Source: Ehretia macrophylla
Lineage: Eukaryota; Streptophyta; Magnoliopsida; Boraginales; Ehretiaceae
Length of the DNA: 64,000 nucleotides
Direction: 5' to 3'
Assembly (NCBI GenBank): GCA_037974665.1
Contig: CM075783.1
Span: forward strand, 18,198,762 to 18,262,761
A model generated the notes under the pieces. The model was not told where the DNA came from, did no database searches, and saw only the letters and a program-made list of their open reading frames with translations. This document shows, in pieces, positions 1 to 10,524 of this stretch. Every line of letters begins with the position of its first letter. The stretch's first letter is position 1. The translations under genes were made by a program, and so were the position numbers.

Positions 1-49
1 AATTGATTTGTTTAATTATCAAATTAATTAAGAGGCCAGAAACTATCAA

Positions 50-65
50 TTGGCATCAAGAGCAG
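50..65 (+). promoter_or_regulatory. Primer-binding site of the copia element
   Basis: TTGGCATCAAGAGCAGG directly follows the 5' LTR end and resembles the plant initiator-Met tRNA primer site TGGTATCAGAGC, with a substitution and an inserted A. This is the expected position for minus-strand priming. Confidence 0.7.
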
Positions 66-105
66 GTTACTGAACTAACTCAGTTAGATCTTTGGGAAAA
101 CTTTT

Positions 106-920
106 ATGGCTATTTTTGTAGGTATGGACACAACTCGTGATGAAGATTTAGATAATTCTTCTGAAAGTGACACGGGACACACCAGCAACTATGTTGCATT
201 CACTGTTGCAACATGACAGAATGACAGAAAGTCTGGTTCAGCCGATGTCGCACCAACCGTTGCAACAACAACCACAACAGAACATGTGCTATCAGATGAA
301 AGCAACATGATTTTAGAAACTGAGAGTGATAATGATCTGGATGAAGAAGGAATCATGAAAGCATACAAGGAGATGTACGAAAAATGGCTGATTGTATGCA
401 AGAAGAATCAAGAGCTTGAAGGAAGATCAATGAATTAGATGAACAAAAAGTTGACTTGACAAAATCAATGAGAAACCATCAGATCCAACCAGCCAAGAGT
501 CAACTGAATATTGAAGAGTTGCAACTGAAGTTTAAACAAACTCAGCGAAATGTGAAGATGTTGAATTCAAGTAGCTTGAAGCTTGATCATATGTTGTCAA
601 TTCAAAAGCCAAATGGAGATCATACTGGACTTGGGTTCTAAGAAGGTACTTCAACTGGAAAAACTATTTTTGTCAAAGAAACTGAGGAGGCGAAGCTAGA
701 ACTACATGTTGCAACATCGCCTACAGCAAAGGCAAAAATTCCAGAAGAAAAACGAAAAAGATTTATTCCAATCTATCATTACTGCGGCATTTTTAGACAC
801 ATTAGACCACGATGCTACAGGTATATAAAGGATTTGAAAAGAGGTATGTTTGTCAATCCCTTCATTTATGGTAAACCTAGGAAATCACCAAAAGTAAGGG
901 TTGATTTGTCGCAATAGAAC
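106..920 (+). pseudogene. gag C-terminal remnant (copia)
   Basis: From the ATG at 106 the frame encodes an acidic stretch followed by EEGIMKAYKEMYEKW (about 350-395), typical of the gag tail of SIRE-type elements, then a charged coiled-coil-like segment (456-641). A CCHC zinc knuckle near 775-835 is degenerate: YHYCGIFRHIRPRCY has lost the first cysteine. Stops occur at 214-216 and 436-438, with further frame changes. The N-terminal capsid part is missing, so the protein cannot form a functional nucleocapsid. Confidence 0.7.
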
Positions 921-2270
921 TTGAAACAAATCTGGGTAAGAAAATCTATACATATTTGTCTAGTTGCTTACACCTTATTACAAGCTTGTACTACTAACTC
1001 ATGGTATTTTGATAGTGGTTGTTCTAGACATATGACTGAAGATCGAGGTATGTTGACAAATTATCGAAGTTGCTTAGAAGGTCAAGTAACATTTGGTGAT
1101 GGTGAGAAAGGTCGAGTTCTTGGGAAATAAACTCTAGCTATTGAAGGTTTTCCAAGATTAAAGAAGGTTCTTCATGTTCAAGGATTGAAAGCAAATCTCA
1201 TAAGCATTAGTCAGTTGTACGATCAAGGGTTGTTTGTTAAGTTCACCAAGGATAAGTGTCAAGTGTTTGATAGATCTAACAATTGTGTTCTTGCAGGAAC
1301 TAGATCAATAGACAATTGTTATATGTTGACCTCAATATGTGCACAAACTTTGTTGTGTCAGAATAATTTACTTGATAATGCTGAAATCTGGCACCAAAAG
1401 TTAGGTCATTTAAATTTTAAAATGTTTAACAAGATTGTAAACATATGAGCAGTACGAGGTATTCTAAAGTTGAATTGTAAAAAATTCAAGGTCTACGAAT
1501 CATGTCAGATCGACAAAAAGGTAAGGGAAACACATAAAATGTTGCAATATATCTCAACCAAAAGGACACTAGAACTGTTACATATGGATCTTATAGGTCC
1601 AACTCAAACAGAAAGTATTGGTGGAAAAAGGTATGTTTTTGTATGTGTTGATGATTTTTCTAGATATACTTGGGTAGATTGTATTAGAGAAAAATCTGAC
1701 ACTTTTGATGCATTCAAAAAATTGTGCTTAAGGTTAAGAACAGAGAAAAGTTGAAACATAGGAAAGATTGTTAGAATAAAAAGTGATCATGGTAGGGAAT
1801 TTGAAAACTTTGCATTTTCTGAATTTTGCACTGAACAAGGAATATCACATGAGTTTTCAGCACCAAAAACACCTCAACAGAATGGTGTAGTCGAAAGAAA
1901 AAATAGGGTTCTCCAGGAGATGGCTCGAGTCATGCTAAATGAAAAGAACATTCCACATAGGTTTTAGGCTGAAACAATTAATACAACATGTCACACAATA
2001 AATCGAGTTTATCTTAGATCAGGTATATGCAAAACCCCATATGAAATATAGAAAGGTAGGAAACCCTCACTCAGTTATTTTCTTGTCTTTGGAAGTGTAT
2101 GCTATGTTCTAAATGATAGAGAGTAAAGAGGTAAGCTTGATGCAAAAAGTGAGAAAGGTATATTTCTTGGATATGCCAAAAATAGTCGAGCTTTTAGAGT
2201 GTTTAATTTGGCCACTAGAACTATTATACAATATGCTAATGTTGTGATTGATGATGTCAAACAGGTTGCA
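921..2270 (+). pseudogene. Protease-integrase remnant (copia pol)
   Basis: A frame beginning near 990 carries the aspartic protease motif WYFDSGCSRHMT (1002-1037; the family has DSGCSRHMTG). The gag-pre-integrase HHCC region follows (1185-1448, with WHQKLGHLN), then the integrase core with HMDLIGP and FVCVDDFSRYTWV (1580-1680). After a stop at 1752 the core continues with the second and third catalytic regions (SDHGREFEN near 1783; QQNGVVERKN near 1875). Stops at 1965, 2048 and 2124 break the C-terminal part, which ends in a GKLDAKSEKGIFLGYA-type segment near 2130-2180. All catalytic motifs are recognisable but the protein is not translatable. Confidence 0.85.
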
Positions 2271-2529
2271 GCAGATGATGTTAACTGTATGGAAACCAAT
2301 CCTGTTGCAGAAGATGTTGTAACAATAGGTGAAGCAACCAGCGACGAGGTTTTAGATGTTGATAAAATAGGAGGTGCAACAAATCTGGAAAAATCAAAAA
2401 CTTTTGAAGCAGTAATTTGTAGTCAAAAGCTCAGGAACCACTTGCTCATGTTCACAAAAATTACTCAGCAGAAGATGTTATTGGCTCCATTCATGAAGGG
2501 GTCAAAACTCGAGGTAAGTATAGGGTGAA

Positions 2530-2750
2530 CTACAGGGAAATGGTCAAGTATGTATGTTTTACCTCACAACTTGAAAAAGGCTACAAGAGAGGGGGAGTTG
2601 ATAAAACTCTATTCATTAAGAAATTTGGTTCAAGGATTTTGATTGCATAAATTTATATAGATGATAAAGTTTTTGGTACAACATCTAAAAGCAAGGTTGA
2701 TGAATTTGTGAAGCAAATGTTGGAAGACTATAGTATTGAATTTCAATAAA
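2530..2750 (+). pseudogene. Reverse transcriptase stub (copia)
   Basis: The segment encodes GGVDKTLFIKKFGS, then a stop, then IYIDDKVFGTTSKSKVDEFVKQM. This corresponds to the palm region around the YVDD/YIDD catalytic motif of copia RT. The thumb, connection and RNase H domains are absent; a stop follows at about 2749. The fragment joins directly to non-coding sequence, implying a large internal deletion. Confidence 0.75.
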
Positions 2751-2759
2751 GATCTTTAT

Positions 2760-4013
2760 ATAGCTTTCACACACACACATGAGTCAAGTTATAAATTCTT
2801 GTGTGATTTAAGTATTGAATAAATCTAATTGATTGTTGGTAACATCACAATCAATGTGGATTTTATGTGACATTCATTGTTTTATGTTTGTGAAATAATT
2901 CATAAGTTTGAGTGCTTAAGTGGCTGATTGGTGAAGTAATGTTGCAACATGGACTGAAACAATCTTTTTCAACTAAACTTGTGTCGTAACACAAAAGAAA
3001 AAGGAAAAAAAAGGAGGAAAAAGAAAAGGTTTGTTTTTTGCGTCAAAACAGTTTAATGACATGATGGATATATGTTGACAGTGGTGAGTTAAAAAGTTGT
3101 GACTTTTCAAAAGAGTTTGAGTTCCAATAAACTTGTGGCTTATTGTTTTTTATTAACTCTAGGACTCTAGTCATTGAAAAACTCTCTCTTTACTAATCTA
3201 AGGCTTTTCATTATCCAACACGGATTTCTCTCTCATCTTTTCACTACTACTTACCACTTCATCTTCTTGAGAAATTACTAGGGCATTGTTTTACAGGTTT
3301 CTTGAAAGCAAGCATGATATCCATTCGTTCAGGAGCTTTCTCACCGGTTTTTACAATGTCACCATAAAGTATATATTTAGGGGGAGCCTCGAGCTGAAGG
3401 CAATGTTGGCTCAGCTTCTGCAATAACTACTGATGCGCTGTTGCAACAAGTATAGAAACTTTAGGATGAAGTTTGTGAGCTACGTAATAATCAAGCCTTC
3501 ATTAAGGCCAATCAGGTGAAGATACTGTCTGACCTTGAGAAGTTGATGGAAGGACAACAGACCATACTTGATTTTGTCTCCAAATCCGCTGTTTGCATGT
3601 TCATATGCTTGATGATTATTGCTCGGATACTTTACAGTTTTTTCCTATACTTTACTATATTTAAATTCGGCTATCTTGCTCTGGGTCCATGTTTCTGTTT
3701 GATGTTTGATGTTTTTGAGATTTGATCTGATACTTTGCTTGATGTTTTTTTGCCCTACCACTTTACTATTTTTGTAGGTTTTGCTCTGCTACTCTATTAT
3801 GTTTTTCTTGCTCTGATATTCTATGCTACTACTTTGGTTTCTTTTGTCAAAGGGGAAGACACAAGACAATGGTTTATGTTTTAAAGCTTTGCTTGGTTTG
3901 ATGTTTTATGTTTTCAGTTTTGCTCAATTATGCATTACAATGCTTATTTTGATGTTTGACTTGGCTAACTGTTATGTTAACCATTGCTTGTGAATTTTTT
4001 CCAAAACAAAGCC
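2760..4013 (+). other. Post-pol 3' region of the copia element
   Basis: About 1.25 kb between the RT stub and the purine tract. Most shows no coding potential. Near 3390-3600 a frame with stops encodes a charged, coiled-coil-like stretch (ELRNNQAFIKANQVKILSDL, then EKLMEGQQTILDFV). SIRE-type elements carry an extra ORF downstream of pol, and this may be its remnant, but the match is by position and character only. Confidence 0.4.
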
Positions 4014-4024
4014 AAAGGGGGAGA
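4014..4024 (+). promoter_or_regulatory. Polypurine tract of the copia element
   Basis: AAAGGGGGAGA lies immediately before the TG that opens the 3' LTR and is the expected plus-strand primer. Confidence 0.8.
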
Positions 4025-4025
4025 T

Positions 4026-4918
4026 TGTTAGGATCTAATTTTAATTAATTTTTATTGGCTATGTTTTAGCAAAAATTATGGATATTATTGTGTGGATATT
4101 TTGTGTTGAATTTTGTTATTGCAGATATGATGATTGAAGTATTCTAGTGCAAGTGTAATTCGAGTTAAGAGGAGTTCTAGTGCAAGAAGTATTCAAGCCA
4201 AGAAGAGTCCAAGTGCAAATAGAGTTTATGTATTGAAGAGTTCTACATCTTTGGGGATAAGGTGATGAAGTTCAAGCTATCAAGAACTCTTGTGCAAAAG
4301 AGATAACTTTGAAAATACTCCTACCTATACTCGGCATCTGTACCAAGTTCTATAAATAGGCATCTCAATTCTCTGTTGAATAGACAGCGAGGCGTAAGCA
4401 GAAAATAAGCAGCAAAATCATGAGTTAGCTGTAGGCTGTCTGTGTTAGGTCGTGTTGCAACATGCTAGGTAATAAAGGGTACTGAATGTTCTATTTAGTG
4501 TTACAACACAGTCTGTTTTAAGTCAAATGTATTGACCAATCCATCTAGAGTTTCAAGACTCTTTTTATGTATTTTGTATTCATTCTTCGGGAGAAGAATG
4601 TGTGTTATCGGGAGAGAACTTTGTAAGTCGAGGGGAGCTCACCAAACTAGAGAATCTACTAAGGGAGTCTTACACCTAGGCAACAAGGGTTAAGAGGGAG
4701 TCTTCAATTGCGTAAGTTCCATTGGTGTCTGTAATATCTTAAAATTCAGTGGATTGGTTTGTTGGCCAGGGAGTGGCCGCGTGGACATAGACCGAGTTGG
4801 TTGAACCACGTTAAAATTTGATGTGTCCTTACATTTATTGTAACAAATTTACTTTCCTGCAAATTTACTTAGTTGATTTGTTTAATTATCAAATTAATTA
4901 AGAGGCCAGAAACTATCA
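4026..4918 (+). repeat. 3' LTR of the copia element (893 bp)
   Basis: Begins TGTTAGGATC after the purine tract and ends GAAACTATCA, giving standard TG...CA ends. A TATA box (TATAAATAGG, 4351-4360) marks the probable U3 promoter. A related LTR lies in reverse orientation at 59627-60454. Confidence 0.92.
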
Positions 4919-5089
4919 GAAGCTACTCAAAATCAAAAGGGGTTATCACATAAGTCCCCCAACCGTTATGAAGTTCTAGGGGAAGAAGCTGAGGAGATGG
5001 AGGAGGCTATTCAAGACCTTCTGAACAAAGCTAATAAGGGGCCAATTAGGGAGGAGGATCCTCCTGATAAATCCTCTTCCCTTGTTTAA
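4919..5089 (+). pseudogene. C-terminal end of LINE ORF1
   Basis: An open frame of 56 codons ends at the TAA at 5087-5089. It contains KSPNRYEVLGEEAEEMEEA (about 4952-5008), resembling the NRF/NRY-x-VL segment near the end of plant LINE ORF1 proteins. The ORF1 stop overlaps the beginning of ORF2, as in many plant LINEs. The upstream part is cut off by the copia LTR. Confidence 0.6.
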
Positions 5090-6030
5090 AATTGCAGCAT
5101 GGAATATCAGGGGCTTTAATTTACCCCTGAAACAAAGAGAAGCAAATATTTTTGTTAATAATAGAAATGTTAGTATTTTATGCCTCCTTGAAAGAAAAAT
5201 CAAAGAAGGTAAGGTTCAAGAACTGATGAATAGAAAACTCATACAAAATTATGACTGCTCGCACAGAGGCCGGATTTGGGTTTTATGGTATCCCCAACAG
5301 TGTAGAGTAGATAGAATTGCTGCATGTGCTCGATCTATTTTTTGTTCAGTTAGGGTGTTGGCCACGAGAAAAATTTTCAATCTCTGGGTAGTGTATGGAA
5401 GCAACCAGGCTGGGACTAGAAGAGAGTTATGGTTGGAGCTGTTGCACTGGACGAATATCGCCACAGGGGTTCCCTTGTGTGTGCTTGGTGGTTTTAATGA
5501 GATTTTGCACGTGGATGATAGATGGAAAAATAACCACCTTCAGCAAGGTTCTATTGATTTCGGGGACTGTATCGCTCAAGCAGGCCTGATTGAAATGCAT
5601 GGAGTGGGTCCTTTTTTCTCCTGGAGCAATAAAAGCTTAGGGAATAACTTCAAGGCTTGCAAAATTGATAGATCTTTTGTTAATGATTCTTGGGTTCTTG
5701 ACTTTAGTAATTAAGCAGTTGAGCTTGTATCCCTAGGGATCTCGGATCACTATGCACTCATCTTATCCTTGGATTCACAAGTTCGTAGCAAAACCAAGCC
5801 ATTTAAATTTTTTAACGCTTGGACACGCCATGAACATTATGAGCGGTTGGTTAAGAGAGCTTGGAATATTGACATTCCTAGGACACCAATGTTTCAACTT
5901 GTCCGGAAACAAAAGAAAGTCAAAGAGGAGCTGAAAAGATTCAATGCTACATGTTTTGCCAATCTCCCTGAAGAGATTACTAAAATTAAACATGAACTTG
6001 GCCATGTCCAGACACAACTCTTAATGGCCA
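5082..6030 (+). pseudogene. LINE ORF2 endonuclease (APE-like) domain
   Basis: Starts FKIAAWNIRGFN, the N-terminal motif of plant L1 endonucleases. The glutamate-containing LLERK motif (family LLETK), VYGSN, GPFFSWSN and KIDRSFVN follow in order. The usual GDFN catalytic motif reads GGFN, so one metal-binding/catalytic Asp is lost. TAA at 5712-5714 interrupts the frame; it then continues through GISDHYAL (the conserved SDH) in the same frame to about 6020, where a frameshift moves to the RT frame. No ATG opens the domain, so the true start is uncertain (TTG at 5082 or an upstream ATG). Confidence 0.88.
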
Positions 6031-6031
6031 T

Positions 6032-7396
6032 ATGGATAATGGTTTACGTGCTAAAGAAAAAGAACTCTACAGCCTACTGGATGAAGCGTTGAGCCGAGAA
6101 GAAGCATGCCTCAAGCAAAAGGCTAAAGTTCGATGGTTGGAAGATGGTGATAGAAACTCGGCCTTCTATCATAAGATCATAAATGGCAGAAAGACATCGA
6201 ACTCTATTCGCAGGCTGATCTCTCGTACAGGTGTGAGTTTGGATACTGAAGAAGAGATTGCTGAGGAGATTTTGGGGTTCTATAAATCACTGTTAGGCAC
6301 GAGCAACCGCAACTGTGGCCCATCAGTTAATTCTATTAGAGCTCTCATTGACTGTTCTATCACTGAAGAAGATACCGAGTCTCTTGTTGTGCCTATCAGT
6401 TATGAGGAAATTCGGGAAGCGATGTTTTCAATCCATAGTGACAAAAGCCCAGGGCCAGATGGGTTCTCCTCTCATTTTTATAAATCTGCTTGGGGAATTG
6501 TTGGAAGAGATGTGTGTGAAGCTATAAGGTCTACTTTGGATTCTTGCAGAATGCTTGGGGAAGTAAACTCTATTATTGTTGCTCTTATACCCAAAGTGGA
6601 AAACCCCTCCACTGTTGCTGATTTCAGGCCTATATCATGCTGCAACACGATCTATAAATGCCCGTCAAAAGTGCTTGCAAATAGACTAAGGGGTACTCTT
6701 CCAAGCATCATTTCACAGAATCAGACGGCTTTCGTGGAAGGTAGTAAGATGATGGGTAATATTCTTATAGCTCAGGATATCATCCGATGTTATGGTAGAA
6801 AGGGAAAAGGACAACGTTGCACACTTAAAGTGGATATTCGCAAAGCATATGATACGGCCAGCTGGTCATTTATTCTTAATGCTATGATGGCATTTGGATA
6901 CCCAGAAAAATTTGTTAACTGGATGAGAATGTGCTTCTCTTCTACAAGGTTCTCAATTGCAATTAATGGAAGCTTGGAGGGGTATTTTGAAGGCAAGAAT
7001 GGTTTGCGTCAGGGGGACCCCTTATCCCCATATTTATTTGTTATTGGGTTAGAAGTCTTATCCCAAATCCTCAAACTCACAACTGCTCGGAACAACTTCA
7101 GTTTTCACCCTGTATGTAGTAAGTTGAAGCTTACACATTTAAGCTTTGCAGATGATTTACTTATTTTCTTAAAAGGGAATATTAAGTCGGCCAAAGCTAT
7201 CATGGAAGGACTGCTTTTGTTCTTTAAATTATCAGGTCTCTCTATTAGCCATGAGAAGAATAATATATTTTTTGGGGGAGTTTCGGACCCTATTAAAGAT
7301 CAGATATGTAGAATTCTCAATATTAATGAGGGAATGCTTCCTATGCGGTACTTGGGAATACCCTTGATTTCTGGTAGAGCAAATGCTACAATATGA
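6032..7396 (+). pseudogene. LINE ORF2 reverse transcriptase domain
   Basis: A 454-codon open stretch with the RT blocks of plant L1 elements in order: WLEDGDRNSAFYHK (linker, about 6134), SPGPDGF (6448), ADFRPISCCNTIYK (6619), SQNQTAFVEG (6716), LKVDIRKAYDTASW (6827), LRQGDPLSPYLF (7005) and SFADDLLIF (7142), the last carrying the catalytic Asp pair. The catalytic motifs are intact. The stretch ends at TGA 7394-7396, but homologous sequence continues in the same frame. It is frameshifted from the endonuclease part near 6020-6032. Confidence 0.93.
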
Positions 7397-8587
7397 CATG
7401 GACTTTGTGACAGAATTACCAGCCGCGTGAGGCATTGGACTAGCAATTTCTTATACCAAGCGGGGCGTTTACAATTGGTGAAATCAATTCTTCTCAATAT
7501 CTTTAGATTTTGGGGTAGTGCATTTATTCTTTCAAAATGAGTGATCAAAGCAATTCAGAAGAGGCTAGTGTCTTTCCTCTGGGGCGGTAATAATGCTAAA
7601 GTCTCATAGTATGAGATGTGTAAACCACTCGACGAAGGAGGCCTGGGTATCACATCCTTAGAAGACATCAACAACACGACAATCCTTAAACAGTTTTGGC
7701 ACATGGTCTCTGATAAGAAGTCCATTTGGAGTGCTTGGTCTAGGAAAGTTTTGCTTAAAGATCAATGCAGTTGGAGTATTAACATTCCACCGGATGGATC
7801 TTGGGCCTAGAAGAAGTTATTGAAAGTAAGAGAGATTGCAGGTAAATTTATCACTCCCAAGATTGGGGATGACAATGACACTTACCTATGGTGGGATACT
7901 TGGCACCCTTGGGAAAAACTTGTTGACGTAGTGCAGCAAGATCAAATTACTGCATCCAGAATTGGGCTACAAAGCAAAGTGAGCATTGTTATTAGAGATT
8001 GAACCTGGGCTTGGCCAAGAAGTCTTTCACGGCTTGAAGATGGGTTAACAGGTATGGTTTTGGATCATCAAAGGAGTGATGAGATGATGTGGGGTAGTGG
8101 CCATAAAGGTGTGCTTGGAACAACTACTACTTGGGAGGCCCTATGAATCAAGTCCCCAAAAGTCCCATGGTTCCATCTTCTTTGGAAGAACATCTACATT
8201 CCTAAACATTCATTTTGTGCCTAGCTTGCAATTCTCGATCGTTTGCCTACGAGATATAGACTTATCTCTTGGGTGGTTCAAATGAATGGCCTGTGTAGTT
8301 TTTGCAATATAATGGTCGAAATGAGGGGGCATCTTTTCTTTGAGTGCTCCTTCAGTAGGAGAATTTGGAGGACATGTGCTAAAAATGCAAATGTGAAAGT
8401 TATTGGTGTCAACTGGAATAGAGTTTATAGTGGCAGCAGCAAAATTGGAAGCAAAAGCACATTCCAGGCAGCAATCTATAAGCTTACCTTTCGTGCGAGC
8501 ATCTACCATCTTTGGAGGGAACGAAATGCTCGTACCTTTAGGAATGAGTTCTTGACTAAAGAACAAGTTATCTCAAAAATTGTTTAG
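7397..8587 (+). pseudogene. LINE ORF2 C-terminal region with zinc-binding motif
   Basis: After the stop at 7394 the frame resumes with RVRHWTSNFLYQAGRLQLVKS, a conserved post-RT segment. Further stops (about 7538, 7607, 7808, 8000) break GGLGI-, WWDTWH- and WSINIPPDGSWA-containing blocks. The last open block (8243-8587) holds the zf-RVT motif CSFCNIMVEMRGHLFFEC, matching C-x2-C-x7-8-H-x4-C. ORF2 ends at TAG 8585-8587; about 200 bp of 3' UTR precede the A tract. Confidence 0.85.
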
Positions 8588-8879
8588 ATGTTAGATGTAG
8601 AATGTTATCGGGAAAGAAATACCGTAACAATAGAACTAATCGAGAATTGAGTAGTCGTTGGAACCTGAGTGAGCTTATCTCAAAGTTTTTTGTTTCATGG
8701 AGGCTATTTTTCATTTTAAGGATCACATGTAAATGGCATTGCCACTTTTGTTTTGGATAGTTGAATAAAACATTATTTTGCTGACCCAGCAAAAAAAAAG
8801 ATCTGAGTGAGGTCGTTAATCCTACTCCCCAAATGTAAAGTGTCACATACAAAAAGAGTAAAATATTCCCCCAGAATGA

Positions 8880-9200
8880 ATAATTGGCTACACATTAAAC
8901 TTGGGGATCACTTCTATACTACCAAGGCTGATTTACTAGCAATCTAGGAAGGTCTTCGTAGGGGGGCTAGCTTAGCATTGGATCATTTGCAGATTGAGAC
9001 AAATTCTAGGGCCATTCAGTCACTTATCATGGATGATACCTTACCTAACAACCACTTGATCAAATCACTAATTGAGGAATCCAGAAACATTTTGTGAAGC
9101 GTACGAAATTCTTAACTGGGTCATATATATCAAGAAGCCAATAATTATGTTGATTGGGTAGCGAACTATTTCATCCATTTACGTGAGTTCTCCATCAGTT
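8880..9200 (+). pseudogene. RNase H-like (RVT_3-type) remnant
   Basis: One frame reads GDHFYTTKADLLAI-stop-EGLRRGASLALDHLQIE, then IQSLIMDDTLPNNHLIKSLI, then HIYQEANNYVDWVANYF. This is the plant RVT_3 RNase H pattern: A-E-L-A-EGL, the E-x-D/N-S strand, and H-x-x-R/Q-E-A-N-x-x-A/V-D near the C-terminus. Three stops lie in the same frame (about 8945, 9096 and 9112). It may come from a second LINE or from a host RNase H-like gene. It lies 80 bp past the LINE A tract and the frame runs into the DC1 remnant at 9203. Confidence 0.6.
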
Positions 9201-9202
9201 AT

Positions 9203-9456
9203 TACGGAGGCACAATTCGTACGTTTCAATGCAGTAAATGCAGATTTTATTGTGATGGATTCCTCTATAAGTGCAAGACGTACCCCTTCGCGTTTGACAT
9301 CAAATGTGCTCTTGTTCCTACTACTATAAAACATGAAGTTCAAGACCACCTCCTGGTTCGATGTAAATCTAGACAGAGGTTGTTATGCAGCGCCTGTAGT
9401 TGCTTCCATACAGAGTTCTTCTTCAGTTGCAAGACATGTCAATACAATTTGGAAAA

Positions 9457-9460
<4 letters not shown>
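9203..9460 (+). pseudogene. DC1 (divergent C1) domain gene fragment
   Basis: A stop-free stretch encodes FQCSKCRFYCDGFLYKCK, then FAFDIKCALVPTTIKHEVQDH, then CSACSCFHTEFFFSCKTC. This is the Cys/His spacing of plant DC1 domains (C-x2-C, F-x-Y-x-C-x2-C/Y, D-x-x-C/A, H-D-H, C-x2-C...C-x2-C). DC1 proteins are plant zinc-binding proteins linked to stress signalling. The fragment covers about one and a half domains and ends in an ATT microsatellite. No start codon or further domains are attached. Confidence 0.75.

Positions 9461-9491
<31 letters not shown>
9459..9491 (+). repeat. (ATT)n microsatellite
   Basis: About eleven TTA/ATT units in a row, immediately after the DC1 fragment. Leu/Tyr-rich translations across it are artefacts. 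Confidence 0.95.
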
Positions 9492-9492
<1 letters not shown>

Positions 9493-9859
9493 TATGTTTA
9501 TATTGTTTATTGTTATATTTATATTTATTCTTATTTTTAATACTATAATAATAAAATATTAATCTTGTCATATTATACAAGTCATTCACGTTATTACTCT
9601 TAAAACCTAGAGCATACCAACCATGTCATTCTCATTTCCAGTTTCATTTCATTCCTTGGCTCATTCCATTCCTGTCCAAATTCATTTCAATGTACTAATC
9701 GATACCTAAAATGCTCAAGTACTCTTTCAATATATATATATACTTCTTATGTGATAAGAACAATGTTTCGTTGCATCTATGGTTAATGATCTCCATGCCT
9801 AAGATCTTCACTACATCCTAAGCCAATAGTTTCATAACTCAATAGTATAAGCATGCGTG

Positions 9860-10235
9860 TATCTAAAATTTATGTTCGGTAGGGGTTAAAATTACATAAT
9901 TTAATACTTATATATGAATAACTTTTTCAGTGACTGCTAAATTGATTTTTTAACCTAAAAGTACGTTAAAAATACACCTATTTTTATAAAATGTCACCCT
10001 GACTCACTCTTTAATGATTCGATTCTTGGGGTTAAAAGTTGTGAAAGAGCATGGACATTTTACCTAAGTTAATAGCTTAAGAAGGGACAAATCTAAAATT
10101 TATGTTCGCATCAATTTTTTAGTCCAAAAGTACCTCAAAAATACACATTTTTTAATAAAATGTACCCAACCCACTCTTAAATGATCCTACAGTCGGGGCT
10201 AAAGATTGTGAAAGAGCATGGACATTTCAAGGAAT
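9860..10235. repeat. Diverged tandem duplication (about 200 bp unit)
   Basis: The segment from about 9864 to 10058 recurs in diverged form at about 10090-10225. Both contain ATCTAAAATTTATGTTCG, an AAAAGTAC...AAAAATACAC block and GTGAAAGAGCATGGACATTT. No coding potential; no other feature is seen between 9500 and 10520. Confidence 0.65.
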
Positions 10236-10524
10236 TGCTAGTCATCTCTCTAGATCTCGCTCCTCCTTTCCAACGATTTATTATGTTTAATATATGTTAA
10301 GAATCATAAAGTTGAATTAATTGGTCTCCAATGGATGAGCCTAAGATTTTATAAAGTGCTTTAGAAGTCTATGATTTTTCAATATAAGATAAGTACTGTA
10401 TATTCTAGCTAATAATATATGAGAAGATTGCAACAATATTTTTCATAAGTTTGGGGCCTCATCAATATGATGTAAAGATGGCCTGAAGTTATAATTATAC
10501 GTACAATCTTTAATGAAGCTTTTC

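Larger units (their letters stand above)
1..4918 (+). mobile_element. Decayed Ty1/copia (SIRE-like) LTR retrotransposon
   Basis: The first 48 bases match the last 48 of the block ending at 4918, so the window opens in the tail of the 5' LTR and 4026-4918 is the 3' LTR. A primer-binding site follows the 5' LTR and a purine tract precedes the 3' LTR. Between them, gag C-terminus, protease, integrase and a stub of reverse transcriptase occur in copia order (PR-IN-RT). The interior is about 4 kb, far shorter than the 9-10 kb of full SIRE elements: most of gag, most of RT and all of RNase H are missing, and many stops interrupt the rest. The acidic gag tail and the long 3' region after pol suggest the SIRE/Maximus lineage; that lineage call is an inference. 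Confidence 0.88.
4919..8799 (+). mobile_element. L1-type LINE (non-LTR retrotransposon), 5' part missing
   Basis: ORF1 tail, endonuclease, reverse transcriptase and a C-terminal zinc-binding region occur in L1 order, ending in a short A tract (8791-8799). The LINE reading frame is open up to the base beside the copia LTR end, so the copia element probably inserted into ORF1 and the rest of ORF1 lies left of this window. Several stops and at least one frameshift make it inactive. Confidence 0.9.

Noticed and set aside
9333..9562. ORFs with poly-Tyr or poly-Leu
   Set aside because: Frames of the ATT microsatellite; the real signal is the DC1 frame before it.
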